From positions 62,001 through 126,000 of the forward strand of contig NZ_JAGINO010000010.1 of the NCBI RefSeq assembly GCF_017876115.1: a stretch of DNA of 64,000 nt. The letters are read 5' to 3'. Under the pieces are notes generated by a model. That model was not told where the DNA came from. It ran no database searches and was given only the letters and a program-made list of their open reading frames with translations. The DNA is from Azospirillum picis. GTDB lineage: Bacteria; Pseudomonadota; Alphaproteobacteria; Azospirillales; Azospirillaceae. Shown here piece by piece: positions 11,381 to 20,403 of this stretch (the stretch's first letter is position 1; every line of letters starts with the position of its first letter). Made by a program: the position numbers and the translations under genes.

Positions 11381-13375
11381 GTGATCCCCGAACTCGGCCA
11401 TTATGCCCTGGTGCTGGCATTGTTCGTCGCGCTGGTGCAGTCGGTGCCGCCGCTGATCGGCGCCGCCACCCGCAACGCCGCCTGGATGAACGTGGCGGTC
11501 CCCGCCGCCCTCGCCCAGATGATGCTGGTGCTGATCGCCTACGGCGCGCTGACCTGGGCCCATGTGGTGTCCGACTTCAGCGTCCTGAACGTGGTCCAGA
11601 ACAGCCACTCGCTGAAGCCGATGCTCTACAAGGTCTCCGGCGTCTGGGGCAACCACGAGGGCTCGATGATGCTGTGGATCGTCATGCTGACGATCTTCGG
11701 CGCCGCCGTGGCCCTGTTCGGGCGCAACCTGCCGCCGACGCTGAAGGCGCGGGTGCTGGCGGTCCAGGGGCTGATCGGGGTCGGTTTCCTGCTGTTCATC
11801 CTGATCACCTCGAACCCCTTCATCCGCGTGATGCCGGCGCCGCTCGACGGCAACGACCTGAACCCGCTGCTGCAGGATCCGGGGCTGGCCTTCCATCCGC
11901 CCTTCCTCTATGCCGGCTATGTCGGCTTCTCGATGGCCTTCTCCTTCGCCGTCGCGGCGCTGATCGAGGGCCGGGTCGATCCCGCCTGGGCGCGCTGGGT
12001 GCGTCCCTGGACGCTCGCCGCCTGGTCGACCCTGACCATGGGCATCGCCATGGGATCCTGGTGGGCCTACTACGAACTCGGCTGGGGCGGCTGGTGGTAC
12101 TGGGACCCGGTGGAGAACGCCAGCTTCATGCCCTGGCTGGCCGGCACCGCCCTCCTGCACTCCGCCATCGTGGTGGAGAAGCGCGACGCGCTGAAGAGCT
12201 GGACCATCCTGCTGGCGATCGTCACCTTCTCGCTGTCGCTGATGGGCACCTTCCTGGTGCGCTCGGGCATCCTGACCTCGGTCCATGCCTTCGCGGTCGA
12301 TCCCAAGCGCGGCGTCTTCATCCTGGTGCTGCTGGCGATCGCCACCGGCGGCTCGCTGCTGCTCTACAGCCTGCGGGCACCGACGCTGAAGGCCGGCGGC
12401 CTGTTCGCGCCGATCAGCCGCGAGGGCGCGCTGGTGCTGAACAACCTGCTGCTGTCGACCGCGACGGCGACGGTGTTCATCGGCACCCTCTACCCGCTGT
12501 TCCTCGACATCATGAAGCTGGGCAAGGTGTCGGTCGGCGCCCCCTTCTTCAACGCCACCTTCGTGCCGGTCGCCATCCCGATGGTGGTCGCCATGGTGGT
12601 CGGCCCCTTCCTGTCCTGGAAGCGGGCGGATCTGGGCTCGGCGCTGACCCGGCTGTGGGCGGCCGGCGTCGCCGTGGTGGTCGCCGTCGCCGTCACCGCC
12701 TACGTCAAGGCCGGCGGCGGGCCGCTGCTGGCCCTGGTCGGGGTGGCGCTCGCCGCCTGGGCCTTCGTCGGCTCGCTGGCGGAGTTCGCCGAGCGCATCG
12801 GCCTGTTCCGCACCTCGTTCCGGAACAGTTGGAACCGGGCGGTGCACCTGCCGCGCAGCGCCTGGGGCATGACCATCGCCCATGCCTGCCTCGGCCTGTC
12901 GATCCTCGGCATGACCGGCACCTCGGCCTGGCAGACGGAGTCGATCACCGCGATGAAGCCGGGCGACCGTGCCGAGGTCGCGGGCTACGAGTTCCGCTTC
13001 GACAGCGTCGGCTTGGTGACCGGCCCCAACTTCCAGGCCGAGCGCGGCGTCTTCACCGTCACCCGCGACGGCAAGCCGGTCGCGACGCTGGAGCCGGAGC
13101 GGCGCAGCTACAGCACCACCCGCATGACCACTACGGAATCGGCGATCCACACCACCGTCTTCTCCGACCTCTACGTGGCGCTGGGCGACCCGACGCAGAA
13201 CGGCACCGCCTGGATCGTCCGCATCTACCACCACCCGCTGGTGCCGTGGATCTGGATCGGCGGCGTCGGGATGATGCTGGGCGGGCTGGTCAGCCTGACC
13301 GACCGCCGCTTCCGCATCGGCGCGCCGGAGCGCCGCCGCGCCGCCGGCAAGACCGCCCCGCTGCCCGCCGAGTGA
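11381..13375 (+). CDS. ccmF: Heme lyase CcmF
   Basis: 664 residues from a GTG start. This large polytopic membrane protein transfers heme from CcmE to apocytochrome c. The WWD domain is at about residues 225-260 (WWAYYELGWGGWWYWDPVEN). The many membrane helices and the periplasmic C-terminal loop (MKPGDRAEVAGYEFRFDSV) match family length and order. It starts 7 bases after ccmE. ccmG follows after 27 bases. Confidence 0.97.
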   Translation: MIPELGHYALVLALFVALVQSVPPLIGAATRNAAWMNVAVPAALAQMMLVLIAYGALTWAHVVSDFSVLNVVQNSHSLKPMLYKVSGVWGNHEGSMMLWIVMLTIFGAAVALFGRNLPPTLKARVLAVQGLIGVGFLLFILITSNPFIRVMPAPLDGNDLNPLLQDPGLAFHPPFLYAGYVGFSMAFSFAVAALIEGRVDPAWARWVRPWTLAAWSTLTMGIAMGSWWAYYELGWGGWWYWDPVENASFMPWLAGTALLHSAIVVEKRDALKSWTILLAIVTFSLSLMGTFLVRSGILTSVHAFAVDPKRGVFILVLLAIATGGSLLLYSLRAPTLKAGGLFAPISREGALVLNNLLLSTATATVFIGTLYPLFLDIMKLGKVSVGAPFFNATFVPVAIPMVVAMVVGPFLSWKRADLGSALTRLWAAGVAVVVAVAVTAYVKAGGGPLLALVGVALAAWAFVGSLAEFAERIGLFRTSFRNSWNRAVHLPRSAWGMTIAHACLGLSILGMTGTSAWQTESITAMKPGDRAEVAGYEFRFDSVGLVTGPNFQAERGVFTVTRDGKPVATLEPERRSYSTTRMTTTESAIHTTVFSDLYVALGDPTQNGTAWIVRIYHHPLVPWIWIGGVGMMLGGLVSLTDRRFRIGAPERRRAAGKTAPLPAE

Positions 13376-13402
13376 GCGGCGGGAACAAGGACGAACACGA
13401 CC

Positions 13403-13942
13403 ATGCGCCGTCTTCTCTATCTGCTGCCCTTCCTGCTGTTCATCGGCGTGGGCGTCGCCTTCTACCTGGGATTCGAGCGTGATCCGCGCGACATCCCGTC
13501 GGCCCTGATCGACAAGCCGGCACCGGTCTTCGAGCTGCCGCCGATCGAGGGCCTGCCGGCCAGCGCCGGCCTGTCCTCGGCCAGGCTGACCGGCGACGTG
13601 ACGCTGGTGAACGTCTTCGCCTCCTGGTGCATCCCCTGCAAGGCGGAGCATCCGGTCATCACCCGGCTCTCGCGCGAGAAGGGGGTGACGGTCTTCGGCA
13701 TCAACTACAAGGACAAGCCGGAGGACGCGCGGACCTGGCTGTCGCGCAACGGCGACCCCTATGCCGCCATCGGCGCCGACCAGGACGGCCGGGTGTCGAT
13801 CGACTGGGGCGTCTACGGCGTGCCGGAAAGCTACCTGATCGACCGCCAGGGCCGGATCCGCTTCAAGCATGTCGGCCCGCTGACGCCCGAGGTGATCGAC
13901 CAGCAGATCCTTCCCATGGTCAAGCATCTGAGGCAGGGCTGA
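13403..13942 (+). CDS. ccmG: Thiol:disulfide interchange protein CcmG/DsbE
   Basis: 179 residues. An N-terminal signal anchor ([20 protein letters not shown]) is followed by a periplasmic thioredoxin fold with redox motif WCIPC (C76, C79), the CcmG-specific GINYKD loop and [12 protein letters not shown] with the cis-proline. It keeps the CXXCH cysteines of apocytochrome c reduced. The stop overlaps the ccmH start. Confidence 0.96.
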   Translation: MRRLLYLLPFLLFIGVGVAFYLGFERDPRDIPSALIDKPAPVFELPPIEGLPASAGLSSARLTGDVTLVNVFASWCIPCKAEHPVITRLSREKGVTVFGINYKDKPEDARTWLSRNGDPYAAIGADQDGRVSIDWGVYGVPESYLIDRQGRIRFKHVGPLTPEVIDQQILPMVKHLRQG

Positions 13943-14460
13943 TGACGCGCGTCCTTTCCGGCGGCCTCCGCAGAGGTGTCCTGGGCGGCGCCATGGGCGT
14001 TGTGCTGGGCGGCATCCTGGCCCTGTCCGCCGCCTCCCCCGCCCTGTCGGTCCAGCCGGACGAGGTGCTGGCGGATCCGGGCCTGGAGCATCGTGCGCGC
14101 GCCATCAGCCAGGAGCTGCGCTGCCTGGTCTGCCAGAACCAGTCGATCGACGACAGCAACGCCCCGCTCGCCCGCGACCTGCGCCTGCTGGTGCGCGACC
14201 GGCTGAAGGCCGGCGACAGCGACGAGAAGGTGATGGAGTTCGTCACCGACCGCTATGGCGACTACGTGCTGCTGCGCCCGCCCTTCAAGGCGACGACGCT
14301 GGTGCTGTGGCTCGGCCCCTTCGCCGTCCTGGCGCTCGGCGCCGTCGGCACCTTCCTGTTCCTGCGCGGGCGGCGCGGCGCGGCCGCCACCGCCGACACC
14401 GCTCCCCTGAGCGCGGATGAGCAGCGGCGGCTCGATGCCCTGCTGCGGAAAGACGACTGA
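13942..14460 (+). CDS. ccmH: Cytochrome c maturation protein CcmH (CcmH/CycL type)
   Basis: 172 residues: signal sequence, a short periplasmic helical domain with the [11 protein letters not shown] redox motif (C61, C64), a membrane helix ([20 protein letters not shown]) and a short cytoplasmic tail. It forms the apocytochrome thio-reduction unit with CcmG. ATGA overlaps join it to ccmG before and ccmI after, so the three are translationally coupled. Confidence 0.95.
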   Translation: MTRVLSGGLRRGVLGGAMGVVLGGILALSAASPALSVQPDEVLADPGLEHRARAISQELRCLVCQNQSIDDSNAPLARDLRLLVRDRLKAGDSDEKVMEFVTDRYGDYVLLRPPFKATTLVLWLGPFAVLALGAVGTFLFLRGRRGAAATADTAPLSADEQRRLDALLRKDD

Positions 14461-15902
14461 TGCTGTTCTGGATCCTCGCCGCCGTCATGACCGCGGCCGT
14501 GCTGCTGCTGATCGTCCCGCCGCTGCTGCGGCAGGCCGGATCCGCCTCCGGGCCGGACGTGCCGGGCCGCGACGATTTCGACCGCGAAGTCTACCGCGAC
14601 CAGTTGGACGAGCTGGAGCGCGACCGTGCCCGCGGCCTGATCAACGATGCGCAGGCCGGTGCCGCCAGGGCGGAGATCGCGCGGCGCATGCTGGCGACCG
14701 CCGAGAAGCGCGACGGCGCGGACGGCGCCAAGGCGGCGCCCGCCGGCGCCGGCCACCGCAGCGCCAGGCTGCTGGCCGTGCTGCTGGCCCTGCTGGTGCC
14801 GGTCGGGGCACTCGCGGTCTATGGGACGATGGGCCGTCCCGGCCTGCCGGCCCAGCCGCTCGCCTCGCGCAACCTGGAACAGGAGCGCGGCGGGCCGCCC
14901 AAAAGCGTGCTGGCCGCCATCGAGAAGCTGAAGGCGCAGCTCGCCGAGACTCCGAACGACCTCCAGGGCTGGACCATCCTGGGCCAGGCCTACGTCAAGA
15001 TGGGCCGCAACGCCGATGCCGCCGACGCCCTGCGCCATGCCGTCGCCCTGAACGGGGACGATCCGGAACTGCAGGGCCTGTTCGGCGAGACCCTGGTGTC
15101 CGCCGGCGACGGCATGGTGCCGGAGGAGGCGGCCCGCGCCTTCGACGCGGTGCTGGCCAAGGACCCGAAGGACGCGCGCGCCCGCTTCTTCGCCGCCCTC
15201 GCCCGCTTCCAGGCCGGCGACAAGCAGGAGGCGCTGGACCGCTGGCGCGCGCTGATGACGGACTCGCCGGCCGACGCGCCCTGGGTCCCGGTGCTGCGCG
15301 ACCAGATCCGCGAGGCCGCGGTCGCCCTCAATCTCGATCCCGCCGCGGTGACGCCGCAGCCGCTGCCGGCCGAACGCAAGGACGCCGCACCAGCCGGACC
15401 GATGGCCCAGGGGGATGGGCAGGGAACCGGCCAGGGGAGCGGCCAGAGCCAGGACGAGATGATCCGCGGCATGGTCGACGGCCTGGCCGCCCGGCTGGCC
15501 TCCGACCCCTCCGACATCGACGGCTGGCTGAAGCTGGCGCGTTCCTACGGCGTGCTGGGCGAGACGGGCAAGGCGCTGGAGGCCGCCGGCAAGGCGCGCG
15601 ACCGGGCGCCGGACCGCGCCGACGTGCAGGTCGTCTACGCCAACGCCGTCCTGCAGGGCCAGCCGCGCAGCGAGACGCCCAAGCCCTTCCCCGCGGAGGC
15701 GACGACCGCCCTGCAGCAGGCGCTGAAGGCCGACCCGGACAACCGCGACGCCCTGTGGCTGCTCGGCCTCAACGCGATGATCGCCGGGCAGAGGCAGGAG
15801 GCCGTCGCCCATTGGGACCGGCTGATCACCCAGTTCAAGCCCGACGAGCCGGAATACGGTCTGCTGAAGGGGCGCCTGGACGCGTTGAAGGCGGGAGGCT
15901 GA
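14460..15902 (+). CDS. ccmI: Cytochrome c biogenesis TPR protein CcmI/CycH
   Basis: 480 residues. Two N-terminal membrane helices enclose a cytoplasmic loop with REVYRDQLDELERDRARGLI, the CcmI signature. A periplasmic TPR region follows (LQGWTILGQAYVKMGRNADA, IDGWLKLARSYGVLGETGKA). CcmI binds the C-terminus of apocytochrome c and presents it to CcmF/H. It is the last ccm gene and no clear terminator follows. About residues 300-340 form a Gln/Gly-rich linker. Confidence 0.92.
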   Translation: MLFWILAAVMTAAVLLLIVPPLLRQAGSASGPDVPGRDDFDREVYRDQLDELERDRARGLINDAQAGAARAEIARRMLATAEKRDGADGAKAAPAGAGHRSARLLAVLLALLVPVGALAVYGTMGRPGLPAQPLASRNLEQERGGPPKSVLAAIEKLKAQLAETPNDLQGWTILGQAYVKMGRNADAADALRHAVALNGDDPELQGLFGETLVSAGDGMVPEEAARAFDAVLAKDPKDARARFFAALARFQAGDKQEALDRWRALMTDSPADAPWVPVLRDQIREAAVALNLDPAAVTPQPLPAERKDAAPAGPMAQGDGQGTGQGSGQSQDEMIRGMVDGLAARLASDPSDIDGWLKLARSYGVLGETGKALEAAGKARDRAPDRADVQVVYANAVLQGQPRSETPKPFPAEATTALQQALKADPDNRDALWLLGLNAMIAGQRQEAVAHWDRLITQFKPDEPEYGLLKGRLDALKAGG

Positions 15903-15998
15903 TCGGGTCCCGACCGGGGCACCTCATCGGGGCTTCCCGCCGGAGGCGGGCGGCCGCTATCCTCGCCGCCCCCATGGACGGCCGAAGGAGAGCCCCCG

Positions 15999-16820
15999 TT
16001 GCCCAACAGGATCAATAAGGACACCCGGCTGTGCATCTCGCTGTCGGGCCGTCCCAGCAACATCGGCACGCGTTTCCACAACCACCTCTACGAGGCGCTC
16101 GGCCTGGACTACGTCTACAAGGCGTTCACCACGGACGACCTGCCGGGTGCCATCACCGGCATCCGGGCGCTCGGCATCCGCGGCTGCGGCGTCTCGATGC
16201 CGTTCAAGGAAGCCTGCATCCCCTTCCTCGACGAGCTTGATCCCTCCGCCGCCGGGCTGCAGTCGGTCAACACGATCGTCAACGACGGTGGCCGGCTGCG
16301 CGGTTACAACACCGACTACAGCGCGGTGCGCGCGCTCCTGGACAGCCACGCCGTTCCGCGCTCCCTGCCCTTCGCGCTGCGCGGCAGCGGCGGCATGGCG
16401 CGGGCGGTGCTGTGCGCGATCCGCGACGCCGGCTTCGCCGACGGCAGGGTGGTCGCCCGCAACGAGCGGACCGGGCGCCGGCTGGCCGAGGAGTACGGCC
16501 TGCCCTGGCAGCCGGACACCGCCGGCATCCCCGCCGGATCGCTGCTGGTCAACGTCACGCCGCTGGGCATGGCCGGCGGACTCGATGCCGACACGCTGTC
16601 GTTCGAACCGGCGCTGGTCGAGGCCGCCGCGCATGTGTTCGACGTCGTCGCCATGCCGGCCGAGACGCCGCTGATCCGTGCCGCCCGTGCCGCCGGCAAG
16701 CCGGTGATCACCGGTGCCGCGGTCATCGCGCTGCAGGCCCTGGAACAGTTCGTGCTCTATACCGGGGTGCGGCCGAGCGACGAGCAGGTCGCCGCGGCGG
16801 CGGCCCATTCCCGGGCATGA
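15999..16820 (+). CDS. Shikimate dehydrogenase-like protein (AroE paralogue)
   Basis: 273 residues from a TTG with AAGGAG at 15985-15990. The AroE catalytic lysine region appears as GVSMPFKEACIPFLD and the aspartate as GYNTDYSAVRALL. The nucleotide-binding loop is RGSGGMARAVLCAI, which departs from the GAGGA(S/A) type. The N-terminal SLSGRPSNIGTRFHN replaces the substrate-binding SxSxS of true AroE (GHSRSPRLHN at the other locus). A canonical aroE lies at 36223-37101, so this is probably an AroE-like enzyme with another quinate/shikimate-related or unknown substrate. Confidence 0.82.
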   Translation: MPNRINKDTRLCISLSGRPSNIGTRFHNHLYEALGLDYVYKAFTTDDLPGAITGIRALGIRGCGVSMPFKEACIPFLDELDPSAAGLQSVNTIVNDGGRLRGYNTDYSAVRALLDSHAVPRSLPFALRGSGGMARAVLCAIRDAGFADGRVVARNERTGRRLAEEYGLPWQPDTAGIPAGSLLVNVTPLGMAGGLDADTLSFEPALVEAAAHVFDVVAMPAETPLIRAARAAGKPVITGAAVIALQALEQFVLYTGVRPSDEQVAAAAAHSRA

Positions 16821-16947
16821 GCCGCGATTCCCGCCGGCGGTGCCCTTTTTCTTCGCCGGGCGGCGACACACATTGACCACAGGCGTGCCGTCGGGCTTTA
16901 TCCGGCGGCATCGCCCCGATTTCCGCCCCGCAGAAGGTTCCGCGCCG

Positions 16948-17523
16948 ATGACCCGCAGACGACTGCCGACGCCCGACGAGCGGCGCCTGTGGCGGCTCGC
17001 CATGCGCGACGCCGAGCCGTTGCCCGGCCGGGCGCTGGAGGCGGAGCCGGAGCCGGCCGCCCGCATGGCCGAGCTGGTGGAGGAGCCGGTGGCGACCAGC
17101 CTCGCCCCGCCGCCGTCGGCCAGGCGACCGTCTTCCCCACTGCCGCGCAGCCAGCCGGATCCGGCCCCGCTGACCCCCGGATCCACCGCCAACATCGACC
17201 GCCGGACCGGCGACCGCTTCCGCCGCGGCGAGCTGGAGATCGACGGCCGCATCGACCTGCACGGCATGACCCAGGCGCAGGCCCACCACGCGCTCGCGGG
17301 CTTCGTCCACCGGGCGTGGAACGAGGGGCGGCGCTGCGTGCTGGTCATCACCGGCAAGGGCAGCTTCGGCGGCCTCGGCGTGCTGCGGCAGGCGACCCCC
17401 CGCTGGCTGGCGGATCCGGCCCTGCGGCCGATGGTGCTGGCGATCCAGCCGGCCCGCCCCAAGGACGGCGGCGACGGCGCGCTCTATGTCTTGATCAAAC
17501 GGCGGCGCGACCGTAAGGACTGA
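16948..17523 (+). CDS. Smr domain protein
   Basis: 191 residues. A disordered Pro/Ala/Glu-rich N-terminal half is followed by a C-terminal Smr (small MutS-related) domain from about 98. It holds IDLHGMTQAQAHHAL, the LDxH-type motif, and VLVITGKG, where the usual HGKG reads TGKG. Free-standing Smr proteins are nicking endonucleases or ribosome-collision factors. In related alphaproteobacteria this gene lies next to mltA/Tim44 and an XRE gene. Here only the XRE neighbour is kept, 24 bases downstream. Confidence 0.88.
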   Translation: MTRRRLPTPDERRLWRLAMRDAEPLPGRALEAEPEPAARMAELVEEPVATSLAPPPSARRPSSPLPRSQPDPAPLTPGSTANIDRRTGDRFRRGELEIDGRIDLHGMTQAQAHHALAGFVHRAWNEGRRCVLVITGKGSFGGLGVLRQATPRWLADPALRPMVLAIQPARPKDGGDGALYVLIKRRRDRKD

Positions 17524-17547
17524 GTCCAACCTCAGGGACCTTTTCCG

Positions 17548-17946
17548 ATGACCCCGTTCGGCGCACGGGTCCGGTCGCTGCGCGACGCCAAGGGCGTGAC
17601 GCTGAAGCAGATGGCGACCGACCTGTCGATCTCGTCCGCCTACCTGTCGGCGCTGGAACACGGCAAGCGCGGCCAGCCGTCGCCGCAGCTCGTCCGGCAG
17701 ATCTGCGCCTATTTCGGCATCATCTGGGACGAGGCGGAGGAGCTGGAGCGGCTGGCGGATCTGTCCCACCCGCGCGTCACGGTCGACACCTCCGGCCTCA
17801 GCGCCCGGGCGACCGAACTGGCGAACCGTCTGTCGGAGCGCATCGGCGACCTGGACGAGGACGGGATCGCCGCCATCCTGGCGATCCTGGACACGGTCCC
17901 GCCGCCGAAGGGCGGACGGCGGCGGACGGCGGGACGGCGGCGGTAG
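17548..17946 (+). CDS. XRE-family helix-turn-helix regulator
   Basis: 132 residues. The HTH_3 domain at residues 4-60 reads FGARVRSLRDAKGVTLKQMA and SSAYLSALEHGKRG. An uncharacterised helical segment (LANRLSERIGDLDEDGIAAI) follows, and a strongly basic C-terminus (KGGRRRTAGRRR). It is probably co-transcribed with the Smr gene. The target is unknown; stable alphaproteobacterial synteny suggests a housekeeping role rather than phage origin. Confidence 0.85.
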   Translation: MTPFGARVRSLRDAKGVTLKQMATDLSISSAYLSALEHGKRGQPSPQLVRQICAYFGIIWDEAEELERLADLSHPRVTVDTSGLSARATELANRLSERIGDLDEDGIAAILAILDTVPPPKGGRRRTAGRRR

Positions 17947-17960
17947 GCGGGACACCGCTG

Positions 17961-18062
17961 CCCCCTCCCTAACCCTCCCCCGCCTTTGGCGGTGGAGGGG
18001 ACTGCCGCCGCTTCGCAGAAGGCCCCCTCTCCCGCGAAGCGGGGGAGGGTCGGGGAGGGGGA
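17961..18062. repeat. Interspersed palindromic repeat, copy 1
   Basis: Two C/G-rich hairpin arms (CCCTCCCTAACCCTCCCCCG at one end, GGGGAGGGTCGGGGAGGGGG at the other) around ACTGCCGCCGCTTCGCAG. Same family as the elements at 26144, 38446, 44351, 54585 and 63085. The spacer is shortened compared with the full copy at 63085. It fills the gap between the convergent XRE and HIT genes. Confidence 0.85.
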
Positions 18063-18078
18063 AAAGACCGGGCGCGCC

Positions 18079-18447
18079 TTACGCCTTGCCGATCATCCGG
18101 CCGAGGTCGCGGCCGGCGAAGATGTGGATGTGCAGGTGGGGCACTTCCTGGTGGGCCGCCTCGCCGCAGTTGGACAGGGTGCGGTAGCCGGGTCCGTCGG
18201 CGCCGACCATGCGGGCGACCTCGCCGACCGCCCGGAACAGGCCGGCGATCTCGGCGTCCGACGCGCGGGCGGTGAAGTCGTCCAGGTCGACATAGGCGCC
18301 CTTCGGGATCACCAGCACATGGATCGGCGTCTGGGGTTCGATGTCGTGGAAGGCGAGCGCGTGATCGGTCTCGTACACCCGCTTGCACGGGATCTCGCCG
18401 CGCAGGATGCGGGCGAACACGTTGCTGTCGTCGTAGCTCTTGGCCAT
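18079..18447 (-). CDS. HIT family protein (HinT-like)
   Basis: 122 residues starting MAKSYDDSNVF. The histidine triad is HLHIHIF (H104, H106, H108), with the N-terminal FARILRGEIPC and IPKG motifs. HinT proteins hydrolyse adenosine phosphoramidates and aminoacyl-AMP. It is last in the his operon, 11 bases after hisE, a placement common in alphaproteobacteria. Earlier in-frame codons overlap hisE and lack family similarity, so the start at 18447 is preferred. Confidence 0.92.
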   Translation of the reverse strand: MAKSYDDSNVFARILRGEIPCKRVYETDHALAFHDIEPQTPIHVLVIPKGAYVDLDDFTARASDAEIAGLFRAVGEVARMVGADGPGYRTLSNCGEAAHQEVPHLHIHIFAGRDLGRMIGKA

Positions 18448-18458
18448 CGCGTGCGTCC

Positions 18459-18863
18459 TCAGTTGGGGTCCCGCTTGCGGGACTTCTTCTCGTCGATGCC
18501 GCTGGTGCCCTCGCGCTGGGCGAGCTTGGCCCAAACTTCGGCCGGATCCAGCCCGGCATCGGCCCACAGCACCATCAGGTGATAGAGCAGGTCGGCGGAT
18601 TCCGACGCGAGCGCCGCCTTGTCGCCGCGCACCGCCTCAAGGATCGCCTCCACCGCCTCCTCGCCGACCTTCTGGGCGATCTTGGCGGTGCCGCGGCTGT
18701 AGAGCTTGGCGGTGTAGGAGCTTTCCGGATCCGCCCCCTTGCGCGACTGGACGGTGGCGAACAGCCGGTCCAGCACCTCGGCGGACGGGACGGCCGCGCT
18801 CCTGTCGGCAGCTTTCTCGGCGGCCTTCTCTGCCGCCTTCTCTGCCGCCTTCTTGTCACCCAT
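18459..18863 (-). CDS. hisE: Phosphoribosyl-ATP pyrophosphatase
   Basis: 134 residues. HisE hydrolyses PR-ATP to PR-AMP, the second step of histidine synthesis. The core [20 protein letters not shown] and [20 protein letters not shown] have the Glu/Asp metal ligands of the MazG-like fold. The first 25 residues are an extra Lys/Ala-rich head with repeated AAEK, partly encoded by 12-bp tandem units at 18823-18846. Its start overlaps the hisF end by 8 bases. HisI is not present here, so HisE is stand-alone. Confidence 0.95.
   Translation of the reverse strand: MGDKKAAEKAAEKAAEKAADRSAAVPSAEVLDRLFATVQSRKGADPESSYTAKLYSRGTAKIAQKVGEEAVEAILEAVRGDKAALASESADLLYHLMVLWADAGLDPAEVWAKLAQREGTSGIDEKKSRKRDPN
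18823..18846 (-). repeat. 12-bp tandem repeat in hisE head
   Basis: Two exact copies of GCCTTCTCTGCC (plus strand) and a partial third to 18853, encoding Ala-Glu-Lys-Ala units at the N-terminus of HisE. This is a frame-preserving low-complexity expansion. Confidence 0.8.
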
Positions 18864-19644
18864 GGACGATCTCCGCCGGCTGGCCGGCCGGGCGCACCGG
18901 GATGCCGCCGGCGGCGAGCGCCGCCTTGGCCTGGCCGATGGTGTAGGTGCCGAAGTGGAAGATCGAGGCGGCGAGCACCGCGGTGGCGTGCCCCTCGCGG
19001 ATGCCGTCCACCAGATGGTCGAGCGTGCCGACGCCGCCGGAGGCGATCACCGGGATGCGCAGGCTGTCGGCGACGGTGCGCGTCAGTTCCAGGTCGAAGC
19101 CGCTCTTGGTGCCGTCGCGGTCCATCGAGGTCAGCAGGATTTCCCCCGCCCCCAGCGATTCCATCCGCCTGGCCCACTCCACCGCGTCGATGCCGGTGGC
19201 GTTGCGGCCGCCATGGGTGAAGACCTCCCACCTGCCGGGAGCCACCTTCTTGGCGTCGATGGCGACGACGATGCACTGGGCGCCGAACTTCTCGGCGCCC
19301 TCGCGCACGAAGTCCGGGCGGTGGATCGCCGCGGTGTTGATCGACACCTTGTCGGCGCCGGCCAGCAACAGCTTGCGGATGTCGTCGACGGTGCGGACGC
19401 CGCCGCCGACGGTCAGCGGCATGAACACCTGCTCGGCGGTGCGGCGCACCACGTCGAAGATGGTGTCGCGGTTCTCGTGGCTGGCGGTGATGTCGAGGAA
19501 GGTCAGCTCGTCGGCGCCTTCGCGGTCGTAGACGCGGGCCTGCTCCACCGGATCGCCGGCGTCCACCAGGTCGACGAAGTTGACCCCCTTCACCACCCGG
19601 CCGTCCTTGACGTCCAGGCAGGGGATGACGCGCATCTTCAGCAT
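18856..19644 (-). CDS. hisF: Imidazole glycerol phosphate synthase cyclase subunit
   Basis: 262-residue TIM barrel that takes ammonia from HisH and converts PRFAR to IGP and AICAR. Catalytic aspartates are in [10 protein letters not shown] (D11) and [10 protein letters not shown]. Phosphate-binding loops [10 protein letters not shown] and [11 protein letters not shown] are present. It overlaps the hisA stop by one base and hisE by 8, giving a tight hisAFE block. Confidence 0.97.
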   Translation of the reverse strand: MLKMRVIPCLDVKDGRVVKGVNFVDLVDAGDPVEQARVYDREGADELTFLDITASHENRDTIFDVVRRTAEQVFMPLTVGGGVRTVDDIRKLLLAGADKVSINTAAIHRPDFVREGAEKFGAQCIVVAIDAKKVAPGRWEVFTHGGRNATGIDAVEWARRMESLGAGEILLTSMDRDGTKSGFDLELTRTVADSLRIPVIASGGVGTLDHLVDGIREGHATAVLAASIFHFGTYTIGQAKAALAAGGIPVRPAGQPAEIVHG

Positions 19645-20390
19645 CAGTCGGCGTCCTCGACGGCAGGAGCGGAAAGCAGGGCCAGCGCCTCCTCGGGGTC
19701 GATGCGGCCGTCATAGAGCGCCCGGCCGCAGATCACGCCCTCGATGCCGGTGTCCTCCTCGGCCTTCAGCGCCTTCAGGTCGTCGATGGAGGAGACGCCG
19801 CCGGACGCGATCACCGGGGTGGTCAGGTGGAAGGCGAGGTCGGAGGTCGATTCCACGTTCACGCCGCCCATGGCGCCGTCGCGGTTGATGTCGGTGTAGA
19901 TGATGGCGGCGACGCCGCAGTCCTCGAACTTCAGCGCCAGGTCCAGCGCCTTGATGTCGGAGGTCTCGGCCCAGCCGGCCACCGCGACGTAGCCTTCGCG
20001 CGCATCGATGCCCACCGCGATCCGGCCGGGGAACTCCCGGCAGGCCGCCTTCACCAGCTCCGGCTCGCGCAGCGCCACCGTGCCCAGGATGACGCGGCTG
20101 ATGCCCTTCTCCAGCCACATGGCGATGGTCTTCAGGTCGCGGATGCCGCCGCCGAGCTGCACCGGGATGGTCACCGACCGCAGGATGCTTTCCACCGCAG
20201 CGCCGTTCACCGGCTTGCCTTCGAAGGCGCCGTTGAGGTCGACCAGGTGGAGCCATTCGAAGCCCTGGCCCTGGAACAGCCGGGCCTGCTCGCCGGGATC
20301 GGTGTTGAAGACCGTGGCCTGGCTCATCTCGCCGCGCAGCAGGCGGACGCAGGCACCGTCCTTGAGGTCGATGGCGGGATAGATGATCAT
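19644..20390 (-). CDS. hisA: 1-(5-phosphoribosyl)-5-[(5-phosphoribosylamino)methylideneamino]imidazole-4-carboxamide isomerase
   Basis: 248-residue TIM barrel converting ProFAR to [25 protein letters not shown] is the family N-terminus with the catalytic aspartate. Further motifs are [10 protein letters not shown] and [12 protein letters not shown] (second catalytic Asp). The start at 20390 is chosen over an in-frame upstream codon, since the 25 extra residues would be the end of the GNAT gene read out of frame. It is 13 bases after GNAT. Confidence 0.97.
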   Translation of the reverse strand: MIIYPAIDLKDGACVRLLRGEMSQATVFNTDPGEQARLFQGQGFEWLHLVDLNGAFEGKPVNGAAVESILRSVTIPVQLGGGIRDLKTIAMWLEKGISRVILGTVALREPELVKAACREFPGRIAVGIDAREGYVAVAGWAETSDIKALDLALKFEDCGVAAIIYTDINRDGAMGGVNVESTSDLAFHLTTPVIASGGVSSIDDLKALKAEEDTGIEGVICGRALYDGRIDPEEALALLSAPAVEDAD

Positions 20391-20403
20391 CGCGGGCGTC
20401 GTC

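Noticed and set aside
11162..13927. 921-codon open frame on the minus strand opposite ccmF-ccmG
   Set aside because: Low-complexity His/Gln/Gly/Arg product without any domain; a shadow of ccmF/ccmG codon bias.
17961..18062. C/G-rich repeats as a CRISPR array
   Set aside because: Copies are kilobases apart, self-complementary and not separated by unique spacers; no cas genes are in the window.
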